Below, one piece after another: positions 8,505 to 18,618 of a stretch of DNA of 64,000 nucleotides. This stretch comes from Nitzschia sp. DOCU1. Lineage: Eukaryota; Bacillariophyta; Bacillariophyceae; Bacillariales; Bacillariaceae. Position numbers and translations under genes: made by a program. The stretch covers positions 682,001 through 746,000 of the forward strand of contig OX595996.1 of NCBI GenBank assembly GCA_951394045.1, written 5' to 3'. The notes beneath the pieces were generated by a model. That model was not told where the DNA came from and did no database searches. It saw only the letters and a list, made by a program, of their open reading frames with translations. How positions within the stretch are numbered: the first letter of the stretch is position 1; each line of letters starts with the position of its first letter.

Positions 8505-11500
8505 ATGAATACCCCAGACGAAGATCCCTTGGAGGATGAGGCTGCTCCACCTGAGGAGAATGAAGATGCGCTAGAAGAAGAATTGCAGGGGGTGAAACCA
8601 AAGGATTTGGAGGAGGTCCTGCCTGACTACGAAGCGCAAGAAGAGGCGCCTGAGTTTGAAGAGCCATCAGATGAGACTCAAGCTCAATTCGCCCGTCGAG
8701 TTCTGGATTTTGAGCACAAGAAACCGTACTATTTGCTCATCTTTCTATTCTTCCTTCCTTGTTTATGGGCTGTCTTTATTGGCGTGGGATGGAGCAAAGA
8801 AGACAAGATTGAAGACCATGTCTACAAGATCTGGACCCGCCAGAGAAGCGAGTTTGCCAAAGATGTGGACTACGCCGCCCAGTACGATCGCGCTAACTTG
8901 GGGGCAACAACCTTTGCAGCGATGGCTATTGCCAGAGACGGAGAAAACTTGATTACCAAAGATCGCCTAGAGGAGATTATGGCTCGAATGCAGGAAACGG
9001 AGTCCACGACGGTAGGTACTATTTGGTTTGTCCCTGGTTCTCATAGCGATCATCTTTCTCACTTTTCCTCTAAATATTTTCGTAGATCCAATATAAAGAC
9101 ATCAACTACACTTGGGATGATATCTGTGCTTCAAATGATGTAGGCCTTGGCACTACCTACAAGTTCCCTTGCGCTCGACTATCCCCAATGGACTTTTTCC
9201 AAGAGGCCCGTTGGTTTATGGATGAAGAGGATCGAGTGACTTGGTATCAGGACGTCGTGAGGAAGTTAGTCATTGCTCCGCGCCTTCCGCGCTTTGGTAT
9301 AATGCAAAACTTTTGCAGCAGTCTTGTCCTGCCGTCAGGTAGGACGGAATGCGACGAGACAATCCTACATCGAGTCCTTGGAGGCGAGCCCAAGCTTCTA
9401 TTGGCCGATATTGGCAACCTGGAAAACAACCATCCATGTAAGCAATGTATCGAGGAACAATACGAAGCGATCATGTCACAATTCCTCCAGCGCACGCAAA
9501 TGGTGTTTGGGGGAATTTACGATCTTGCCCTCAAGTATGGCCAAAACGACATTGGCGCACAATGCTTGAACATTCTAGAAAAGTTGGATCAGCAAGCTGT
9601 TGTTGATTTCTTTTCTTACTACGTCGCGCGCAGCTTGTACGTAGAGTTGGGGGCTGAGATTTACATGGAAAACAGGGATAAATTTAGCACGGCCATTTCA
9701 GGCTGCAAGGCACCAGGCTCCCTGTTGGACTGTCCGGAACCGACTACAAAGGACGAAGCCAAGAAGGATCTGGCAAATCATGCTGACCACGCCTTCTCCA
9801 GTTCTGTCACCTCTGGAAATCCACTTCCAGTGTGGGGAAACGACGGAGAAGGCTACTTGCTGCAAGGAACTTCGCCGGTGGGTGGATCAGGAATCGATTT
9901 GTCCGGCACACCATTTTCTTCCTTGGCGTATTTGGCGGCACCTACTGGAGGTGATTGGGAAGGCCTGGTAGAAAAGGATCCCATATATGCTTGGTTTATC
10001 GCGTCGGAAACCCCTATGTCTGCACGTAAGTTGGTCTCACTTGAAATTGGAAACTACGCATCGACACTGTTTTAACCCATTCTCATTACAATTTAAGACT
10101 GCGGAAATGGCGACCTGAAGGGAACAAGCGGTATGGGTGAAACAACGGACATCATCACGAGTGTAATGATGAAGGAGGCGACCCAGAAATGGTGCACAAA
10201 GTACAGCGAGCCCACCGAGAAAGACGGCGTTCGTACCAAACAGTATTTCGCACGCATGTGGTATGACCTCTTGATCGACTCCCCTCCTTTCCTGGGGCTG
10301 GTACAGGGGGAATCCGACCCATACGTATGGACTACTGGGCAGGGATGCGGTTATGATCTTGGCGGAAGTCGCTATCCGTTCAACAGTTCCACTTCAGCTG
10401 AGGAATTGATGCAAGCGGTGTCGGGAGAACTCTATTATCTGGATGAAGGAGAATCCGTTGGAGTTGTTGACCGAAATTTGCTCATGGGAGGCACCATTCC
10501 CGACGACTTCAATGCCTCTCATCCACTCCAAGAAGCGTCCGTCATCCAGACCATCTACGCTGCTTTGTTGCCTGAGGGTATTGCAGATCGCGTGAAAAAT
10601 TGCAATCGACCAGGTGGTAGTGTCAACATATCGTTGGACGATGCAAAAGAGGTTCTGTACCGGTTCAAGGAAAAGTTTGAAGATACTTGGACCAAGGGAT
10701 GGGACAACGACCTAGCTGGCAATGTTTCCTTCGTGGGATTTTTTGACGGTACGAAACACCACTTTCTTGCTATTTGAAATCACCGTAACGTATGCCCTCA
10801 CGCAATTTTCTTTCCATTAGATGCTGGAGTGATTGGTACCACTGGACGTATGCTAAAGGACATCACACTGAGCAATGGCCTTTTGGTTTTCATTTCAATG
10901 CTGATAATTGCTGTATTCTCGGTACTCTTCGTGTTGAGTTCGGATCTAGTCGAGTCGCGCATCATGATTACTATCCTTGGTGTCTGCTTGGTAATCTTCG
11001 CCTACTTTGCGGCCGTTGGATTTGGCCTCATTGTCGGAATCAAAATCAATATCACTATTGCTTGGACGCTACCTTTCATCTTGCTGTGAGTGCCTATGTT
11101 GTGTGGAAAGACTTTTGTGAACAGCTATGGCTAACGTGAGATTTGTGGCCGGTAGCGGTCTTGGTGTCGATGACATGTATATGGTGCTGCTTGCCCTTCG
11201 TAAACAGAAAGGATATGCATCGAAGGATTTCTTGGCAGCAATGAAGGAAGTCATGTAAGTTGATGCGACGATGTCGACGGGCTGTGTTCCCATCTTGAAA
11301 ACTCATTCTGACCCTCGTTTAGAATTCCCATTACCATGACCTCTATCGTCAATGCGGGCATGTTCGCGCTATTGAGTATCAACGACGTTCCTGCAGTCTA
11401 CCTTACTTCGCAAGTCGCCCTCATCGCTGTGATCTTCTTGTACTTGACTGTCATCTTTTGCTTCACTGCCTGGTGCTACCTTGACATGCGTCGTCAAGGC

Positions 11501-13389
11501 AACAACAGATACGACGTGATCATTTGTTGCAAGAGTAGCGCGGAACATCGACAGCAGAGTAAGATGTGGGCCAGCTTCTTCTATGACAAGATATACAAAC
11601 CGTTGATTTTGGAGTCTTCAGAGGTGGTCGTAGTCAGGTCGCATCTCGTCGTTTGGTTGGTAGCAGCCACACTACTTGGACTTGGCATTTGGGGTCTCAC
11701 CGAGGATCAACGAAAAGTTGGACTGGGCCTTGAGGTATGACTTTTGGTTGCCTTTAAATGCACTCGATCGAATCGTTGTCTCACTTGGATCGTCGTCTTT
11801 CTCCCTTTCAAGGATTTTTTCCCCGAGGACAATCAGGCAAGTCGCTGGGCCACAAAGAGGACCGAAGAACTTGCATCTTGGAGCATCCAGATGAATTGGG
11901 GCGACGTGGATTATTCCGATCCAATGAAACAGATGCAAGTGATCAAGCAGTTTGAGGACGTTGTGGCTACACCCCACGTTGCAGAAGTGGACACGAAGCG
12001 TCTCTGGTTGGCTGACTTCGCCGTTTGGACGACCCATCAGTGCACATCAAACTTTGATAGAGAAAGTGCCGACGTGATGGCTTGTGGCGTCAACCAAGTG
12101 TACGAAGCAGAAAACTCCACTTGTGCGGGTGTTTGGGTACCGAATTCTCTTGGTCTTCGCGAGAAAGTCTTTGGGGAGCTAGATTCCTGCGTCCCGTATG
12201 AAGGAGGCATTTGCCGCCCGAGTACTCAAATGCATATTGCCGACTTGGCCTCCATTGAAGATCAAGATGCCTCCGATTCTTGGTGTCCCGTGTTCAAAGG
12301 CTGGAGTAGGGGCAAAATGCAATTCTGCCTTGGAAAGTGGCGGCAGCTGTCTGGAGGCGATGGGCGTCTCGTTCTAATGAACGAAACGGGAACTCCTGCT
12401 GAGTGTGCGGGGGAATTTTACGACGACGAAACAGTAGTTGTCCCGGTGCCATACTCGGCAGGACCGACCATGTTTGTCTTTGACCTTTTCACTCACCAGA
12501 TCACTATCGACATGATTGAAGAGACGCGCGCTATTTGTGACGACCATCCGGACATACATTGCTGGCTCACAGGTAAGGAAAGAAAGGAAACCACTTAAAG
12601 TTTATTCGTCCCACCGACTGCTAACCTATTGCGTTTACTCTTTGGGCAACAGGTATCCCCTACGACTACTGGAGCCAGTATATCGGAATTTTCGACACCT
12701 TCTGGGAGATTGGTGGTATCTCCATTGCCGCTGGATTCGGCATATCATTCATGTTCTTAATGAGCAAGCTTTTATCCGAGAAGCGTCATCCGCGTGGAAA
12801 AGTTTTTGGAGGAAGCCTGATTGGATCTTTCCTAATCTCCTTGACGACTATGCTCTCGCTGGTTTGCGTCTCGGGGCTCTCTGTGCTTTTTGATGTATCC
12901 TTCACTGGTTTCTCAACGATGAGCTTCGTCCTGAGCGTTGGTTTTGCCGTGGAGTATTCGGTTCACGTAGTCGCACGATGGCTTCGTGCACGGGCCTCTC
13001 TCAAGACGTCGTTGGAGCGAGTCGAGGATGCCATGGAATTTCTCTTCCTTCCTACTTTTATGGCATTCGCCTCCTCGACCATTGGCGTCGCTTGCCTTGC
13101 ATTCACCGACTTTGAATTCAACCAAGTCTTCTTCTTCCGCCCATTAATTACCGTCATGTTTGTGACATACTTCTTCGGCTGTTGGTGGCTTCCTGTCTTC
13201 CTCGTCGTGTTGGACTTTGACGTGGTCAAGTTTGGTGACGAGGAAGAAGAAGAGGAGAGTGGCGAGTCAGAACGTCCCATACTGAAGGTAAATGAGAAAG
13301 CTCCGACGTTTGGGAAAGGATACGAACAAGTTGAAAGCGAGAACGAGGAAGAGGAAATAGCCTCGAGCACCGAAATGCAGCATTCCTAA
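8505..13389 (+). CDS. Patched/Dispatched/NPC1-type RND membrane protein with sterol-sensing-like domain
   Basis: Eight exons: 8505-9011, 9086-10025, 10098-10748, 10821-11085, 11156-11254, 11323-11734, 11813-12572, 12653-13389. All introns are GT-AG, 68-80 nt, and the joins keep the frame, giving 1,456 residues. The N-terminus is acidic, followed by TM1 (PYYLLIFLFFLPCLWAVFIGV), a large Cys-containing lumenal loop, a five-helix sterol-sensing-like bundle, another loop, and a second helix bundle: about 12 helices in all. GLGVDDMYMV (D793, D794) matches the helix-4 motif of Patched/NPC1/RND proteins, whose acidic residues carry ion coupling. The equivalent in the second half reads GFAVEYSVHV, with Glu1312 replacing the usual Asp. 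The tail is acidic and cytosolic. Expected role: proton- or sodium-driven movement of a lipid or sterol. Diatoms have several such proteins with no known cargo. Confidence 0.85.
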
Positions 13390-13459
13390 TAATACTCTAC
13401 TAAGTCACGGAAGCGTCGAGTACGCACTTTCCATTAGCAGCTACCTTGTGCAATTATGA

Positions 13460-14434
13460 TCATTCGACGATTATATCTCCCAAAACACGATCCACACAAG
13501 GATATCCACACCCTTCGTCGTTGAAATAGCAGTTCTCCGCCGCAGCACGTTGTTGCTTTTTGCCCTCGTTCGAACAGGGGAAAACGGCACTGTCGCTACA
13601 TTTCTCGTCGGCAATGGTCTGCAGTCGTTCAATGAGCAGGCGGCGTTCTAGGACTCGTTCGACACCGAGGGCCGCTATCGTACGATCCAAGGATGCATGA
13701 GCCGCATAGTAGAGCAGATAATCCAAGTGACCAATGGTGGAATCCGACGATCTAAAACAGGCCACCATTGCTGGATTCGTCATCTCCGTTGGTCTTTAGG
13801 GTGTGGAGATAAAGGAAAGCAAAGTGTGTCGTAGGAATTAGTGCCTGAGCGCTTGGCACTCAAAACAATCACATCCGATGGCGGAATATCAAACAACAAT
13901 GTCATAACAGCCAAAGACTGAGTCATTTGCTCCGTTCTACCCACAAAGTTGTAGTGTGCCAAGACTTTGTCTCGAATCAAGTCCGAGACATTTTTTGCCA
14001 CAACAGCAGGATCTTGTTGTGTTGTCGTTTCAATCTGACTCCACATCAATTCTTGTGCTTCCTTCTGATCCGTGCTGTGGAGGGTCATTTTCGAGGTCTG
14101 ACGGGATTTCATTCGCCTTAGATACTTCAGAACGCGAGCCGTGTCGTTTAATTTGAATTTAATCCACCCCGAGAGACGCGAAAGTGATACAGTTCGGATA
14201 GATCCCGTAGTTGAGGATGTCGTAGAAACGTCCATAACAAGCTGTGGTCAAGGTCTCGGCGATGCACAAACTGCTTGCCCTTATCGTAAGTATGGGAGTC
14301 AAAGTGGAGCTAGAAGCCTTTTCGATTTTGATATGGAGCCAGCCACGGACGGCCAGGCTAGAAATGTTTGCATGACCTTGCGAATGCTCTGTGGCTGATA
14401 TTGGAATACACCAATCATCGGGTGAATTTACTTG
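13460..14434 (-). pseudogene. Decayed galactose-3-O-sulfotransferase-like gene
   Basis: Three minus-strand reading frames in succession resemble the intact sulfotransferase at 61756-63129. In 14434-14159 the stretch LHIKIEKASSSTLTPIL matches the 5'-phosphosulfate-binding motif of the Gal-3-O-sulfotransferase family (the intact gene has KVHKAASTT there), and a WC dipeptide precedes it as in the intact gene. In 14235-13780 there is MTQSLAVMTLLFDIPPSDVIVL, matching MAVLKLLLPEVQYSDLIVL. In 13783-13460 there is LDYLLYYAAHASLDRTI and a Cys-rich end (NCYFNDEGCGYPCVDRVLG), matching the intact C-terminus. The frames shift at about 14200 and at 13780-13783 (overlapping TGA/ATG), with no good splice sites to reconcile them. 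The middle is also shorter than in the intact gene. I infer a pseudogene; sequencing indels are the alternative. Confidence 0.65.
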
Positions 14435-15153
14435 TCACGGACGAAAGACTTGAGACGTCACATTAATCCACGGTGTCCGCCAAGAATTTTCAATGCTCCT
14501 TTGCTGAGACTGTTCTTCTCCTTCGTAGTTGCATGTTCTGACGATGCTATCATTGTGCTGGAAGGTGGTAGGGTGGCGGCCGCCAAGGAAGTAGGAAGAC
14601 GATCATGGTTCCATACATGGCTGCTTTCGCGATAATCTGCGACCGAGCCGCTAGCAAGGAGAAGACGATGACCACAAGAAACTGCCGCAGCTCAGGACGA
14701 TAATGTGTTGTTGTCGTCATCCCCATCAGACAATAATAATGATTTCCTCCGAGTACTCTTTGTTTGATGTCTGATGTTGTGGTGTTTGGTCATCGTTTCA
14801 TCTACCAGCATCGAAGCATCTCAGCCACCGTCGCATTTTTTGCGTGACGGGACCTCGCTGGACATTTTGGGCGGCTTCTGAGTCCCCACAAAGAAAGGGA
14901 GCGAATACCTGGTAGTTTATATATGCCCCTACGAATGAACGCCAAAAAGAGAAGCCATCTCGTACGATACCGCTGGTATCTCGTCACTTTTTGGCATCAT
15001 GGTTCGCATATTAATCGCATGCATCATCATCACTGGAACTTTCCCGCTGATCAATCCATCAAAACCTCATCCAACCAACGATAGGGTTGGAAACACAAAC
15101 AGTTCCCAAATCATGCACCTTTATTATATACGACTTGCCACTATACCAACATT
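14435..15153. other. Spacer before the secreted-protein pair
   Basis: No gene was recognised in this spacer of about 720 bp. The last 70 bases, just before the first secreted-protein gene, contain a block conserved upstream of the second copy, listed separately. Confidence 0.5.
15086..15120 (+). promoter_or_regulatory. Upstream block conserved in the secreted-protein pair (copy 1)
   Basis: The block GGAAACACAAACAGTTCCC followed by AAATCATGCACC lies about 35-65 bases upstream of the start codon. It recurs with few changes at 17286-17320, upstream of the paralogue. A TATA-like ATTATATAC follows at about 15123-15131. It is probably a core promoter or 5' untranslated element; conservation may also just reflect recent duplication. 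Confidence 0.35.
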
Positions 15154-16328
15154 ATGAAGTTTCTCTTGTCTGGGTCGGTTCTTATCCCCTTGGCTGTGGG
15201 GGTACTGCTGAGTTCTACCGCTTTTGCTCAAGTGGGATTCGAGGTGAGCTCAACATCTTTTGGGAAATGGCGGTATCTCGATGTATTGTGTGTATCGCAC
15301 CGACCCAACTTGCCCTCCTCATCCTCCCTTGCCCCTGCCCATAGCTCAAAGATATCAGTGAGGCTCCAGGCCCAGAAGTTACATACGAAGAAGGTACCGG
15401 GCTGCCACTAACGGTGCCAATTGTTTTCGACTCAGACATCGACATTGGTGCTCCTGACACATTGGGTAAAGCTTGGGTGGTTTGGTCATGGGTAGAAACC
15501 GAAGGGGAAAGTCTCTACACTGCAGTTACCGACTCAACTTCCGGAACTACATTCAGGAGCTTCAGCACCGCTCCAATTTCCGATGGAATTGTTACATTTG
15601 CCTTGACCCGTACTACCAACATGCCTCGTATCGCCACCTACACCTTCACCTTGAACGCCAAGCTCATGCACCAAAACACCGCCGACCTGGATATTTTGCT
15701 GTATGAACGAAGTTACGTCATAACCGTGCAACGCAAAGGCACGACCGTTTCCGGATACACACTCGACTCAAACAGCGGCACTAGTGAATTTGCTGCTACT
15801 GCCGAAACTGTGTCCAGTCCTTTGGTCCCCGTGGCGTCTCCAGCAACTGGTCTTGCGGTTGTCCCCGTCAATGGTCCCTTTACGTATCCTTCCCCGATTG
15901 TGCTCTCTGTCAGCAGTAGCGACCCGTTCTACAAAGTCTGGATGAGTGATACAGCCTCCGTCAAAGTCTTTGCGGAAGCTGGCTTAAGCGACCTTCTGTA
16001 TGAATGGCCCTCCAGTCTTGTTGCCTCGTCCGCTATTACTGAGAGCACTGCCGGAGTCACAATCACCCTGAACTCGGTCCCCGAAGCTCTTTACGACTTA
16101 ACTACGATATATGTTGCCTTGAACGTAGACTTCCGTGATACGGAGGGTGACCTTCACAGGAGCTTGCGTGGGCTGGAACAAAGAGGAGAAGAACAAAAGG
16201 CGTCCGTGATTGCCGAAGTTCGAATGGTCACCGACAAGAAGACATCATCTGGCGGCTCGTCCTCCCAATTCAAATTTTGGATTTTTACGCTCTCCTCGTT
16301 CGTTGCCGGTGCAGGTCTTCTTCTCTAA
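15154..16328 (+). CDS. Secreted protein of unknown family, tandem copy 1
   Basis: Two exons: 15154-15243 and 15345-16328, giving 357 residues. The intron (15244-15344) has donor GTGAGC and acceptor CATAG between codons. Exon 1 is essentially a signal peptide (MKFLLSGSVLIPLAVGVLLSS ending TAFAQ). The mature part is rich in Ser, Thr, Val and Asp with alternating hydrophobic residues, suggesting beta-sandwich structure: VPIVFDSDIDI, TFTLNAKLMHQNTADLDILLYERSYVITV, YPSPIVLSVSSSDPFYKVWMSD. The C-terminus ends in Ser/Gly residues followed by a hydrophobic stretch (FKFWIFTLSSFVAGAGLLL), like a GPI-anchor signal or tail anchor. I do not recognise the family; a cell-surface or cell-wall protein is a reasonable inference. 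Much of exon 2 is almost identical to the paralogue at 17352-18523. Confidence 0.75.
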
Positions 16329-16885
16329 AGAAGAATTATGAACCCAAATACGGTTCAATGTACTCTGTGATCCTTTGGGCAGTGTTCGGTCCGAGCAGGA
16401 CGGACTCCCTGATGACAAAGAAGTAGCAACCATGGTATATTCTAGTATGCCGGAGCGATCCATCATTCTTGCTGTGAACAGCGGCAAGGAAGAGACAAGA
16501 CGGCAAACGGAAAAAGCCATAGTTAGGTGATGTGTCACCTATTAGGCGACGATTACCCATTCTTTTGACTCTTTTTGACATGCATTGACGACACCAAACT
16601 ACGTAGACCTTTTTCTTCCCTCGTTTCCAGAAGTTGTAGCATAGAGGGAAAGCAAAAGGGGGCACTGCCAATGAATGCCAACGAGAGGAGCGGAAGGCGA
16701 GCAGAACTAAGGTCCGTCAAAAGGGGATGATGAGGGCCACATCAACCACAACCATAAGCATTATTGCGGCGCGGCCATCTCGTTGTCGGCGGGGGGGATG
16801 TGTGCGTTTGGCACTTTTGCTGCCGCGGGGAGTACCGTTTGTACCGTTATTGACCAGTCCGACCTCAAACGGGCGGCGGCGGCAC

Positions 16886-16950
16886 TACGAGCACCCCCAC
16901 CTTCGTCACGCTCGAGCATCACGAGCCCCCAAACCTCGTCACGCTCGAAG
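16886..16950. repeat. Imperfect direct repeat, about 34-bp period
   Basis: Two copies of a unit reading roughly CGAGC-ACCCCC-ACCT then TCGTCACGCTCGA occur at about 16888-16915 and 16922-16948. A third partial CCACGCTCG follows at about 16972. No function suggested. Confidence 0.5.
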
Positions 16951-17142
16951 GGGTCGAACACGGGCGAACTCGCCACGCTCGCTTTCGTCAGACAAAGGAT
17001 TGTTGGGATTTATTTACCTACCGGTGGAAGCCTTTCGCCTTCGCACCTCGACGGGAGTAAATAGCTACTATCATGTAAAGTAATTATGGTTAGCGCTACC
17101 ATAGTTGCTGTGACGAATTAGCCTCTCCACATGTGTGATTTG

Positions 17143-17179
17143 AAGCCCCCCGCTGCCACGAAAGCCCCCCGTTGCCACG
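17143..17179. repeat. Two-copy tandem repeat (18/19 bp)
   Basis: GAAGCCCCCCGCTGCCAC is followed directly by GAAAGCCCCCCGTTGCCAC. It lies about 170 bases upstream of the second secreted-protein gene, so a promoter role is possible but unproven. Confidence 0.5.
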
Positions 17180-17285
17180 AGAACCATCGTCTCATCATTG
17201 ATGGCGTGGCGTATGATCGGCATAACTCACTGGGATAAAATGGAACTTTTCTTCCGCTGATCGATGTTTCATCCATCCACCAAAA

Positions 17286-17320
17286 GTTCAGAAACACAAA
17301 CAGTACCCAAGTCATACACC
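17286..17320 (+). promoter_or_regulatory. Upstream block conserved in the secreted-protein pair (copy 2)
   Basis: CAGAAACACAAACAGTACCC followed by AAGTCATACACC corresponds to the block at 15086-15120 and lies 30-65 bases before the start codon. An AT-rich ATAATATTC follows in place of the TATA-like sequence of copy 1. Confidence 0.35.
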
Positions 17321-17351
17321 CATAATATTCACAGCTTGCCACTTTTCCACA

Positions 17352-18523
17352 ATGAAACTTCTATTCTCTGGATCGGCTATCCCCGTGGCTATAGCGGCAG
17401 TGCTGTTGGGTGCTGCCCAGGCAGTCTTCGCTCAAGTTGGATTCGAGGTAAGCACATCTTTTACGGTATCTTGGAGCCCTGCTATGTATATCGCAACAAC
17501 TCAACTTGCCCTATCCAATGGCTTGTCATTCTTCCTTGCTCCCTTCCATAGCTCAAAGATATCAGTGAGGCTCCGGGCCCAGAAGTTACATACGAAGAAA
17601 GTACCGGGCTGCCACTAACGGTGCCAATCGTTTTCGACTCGGACATTGACATTGATGCTCCTGGCACATTGGGTAAAGCTTGGGTGGTTTGGTCATGGGA
17701 GGAAACCGAAGGGGAAGGTCTCTACACTGCAGTTACCGACTCAACTTCCGGTACTACATTCAGCTCCAGCACCGCTCCAATTTCCGATGGAATTGTTACA
17801 TTTGCCTTGACTCGCACTACCAACATGCCTCGTATCGCCACCTACACCTTCACCTTGAACGCCAAGCTCATGCACCAAAACACCGCCGACCTGGATATTT
17901 TGCTGTATGAACGAAGTTACGTCATAACCGTGCAACGCAAAGGCACGACCGTTTCCGGATACACACTCGACTCAAACAGCGGCACTAGTGAATTTGCTGC
18001 TACTGCCGAAACCGCGTCCAGTCCTTTGGTCCCCGTGGCGTCTCCAGCAACTGGTCTTTCGCTTGTCCCCGTCAATGGTCCCTTTACGTATCCTTCCCCG
18101 ATTGTGCTCTCTGTCAGCAGTAGCGACCCGTTCTACAAAGTCTGGATGAGCGATACAGCCTCTGTCAAAGTCTTTGCGGATGCTGGCTTAAGCGACCTCA
18201 GGTATGAGTGGCCCTCCAGTCTTGTTGCCGTGTCCAAGAGCACCGCCGGAGTCACAATTACCCTGAACTCGGTACCCGCATTTCTTTACGACTTGACTGC
18301 GATTTATATTGCCTTGAATGTCGACTTCCGTGATACTAATGGCGACTTTGTTGTCCGCAAGAAGAACTTGCGCGGTCTGAAAGAAGGAGAAGAACAAAAG
18401 GCGTCCGTGATTGCCGAAGTTCAAATAGTTTCCGACAAGAGCTCCGGCTCGTCCCGATTCAAATTTGGGTTTTTTGCCCTTTCACTATCGTTGCTGGAGC
18501 TGACGCGGTTCCTCTTATTATGA
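17352..18523 (+). CDS. Secreted protein of unknown family, tandem copy 2
   Basis: Two exons: 17352-17447 and 17552-18523, giving 355 residues. The intron (17448-17551) sits at the same place as in copy 1, with donor GTAAGC and acceptor CATAG. The signal peptide (MKLLFSGSAIPVAIAAVLLG...AQAVFAQ) differs from copy 1 at many positions. The first two-thirds of exon 2 is nearly the same at the DNA level, including silent positions, whereas the last third diverges again (for example NGDFVVRKKNLRGLKEG against EGDLHRSLRGLEQRG). A hydrophobic C-terminus remains (FKFGFFALSLSLLELTRFLLL), consistent with membrane or GPI anchoring. Function unknown. It converges on FAN1, with only 95 bases between the two stop codons. 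Confidence 0.75.
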
Positions 18524-18618
18524 TCCCCAAACGTGGTTCCATGTACTCCTTGAGCGACTGGACACGGTTCAGTCCAAGCAGGATGGACTCCCTGATGACG
18601 AAGTAGCAAAATGATATT

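Larger units (their letters stand above)
16329..17351. other. Spacer between the secreted-protein genes
   Basis: About 1 kb without a convincing gene. The first 110 bases resemble the 3' flank of the second copy (shared GGACTCCCTGATGAC and AAGTAGCAA). Two short direct repeats (16886-16950 and 17143-17179) are listed separately. The GC-rich stretch at 16740-16980 encodes only basic low-complexity peptides in any frame. Confidence 0.5.

Noticed and set aside
13780..13870. An intron to join the two downstream frames of the sulfotransferase-like pseudogene
   Set aside because: There is a fair acceptor (CTGTTTTAG) but no GT donor in the needed stretch without removing the conserved SGT-block.
16727..17083. 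A 118-residue basic open frame in the GC-rich spacer
   Set aside because: Low-complexity Arg/His/Pro sequence over short direct repeats; no start context or homology.
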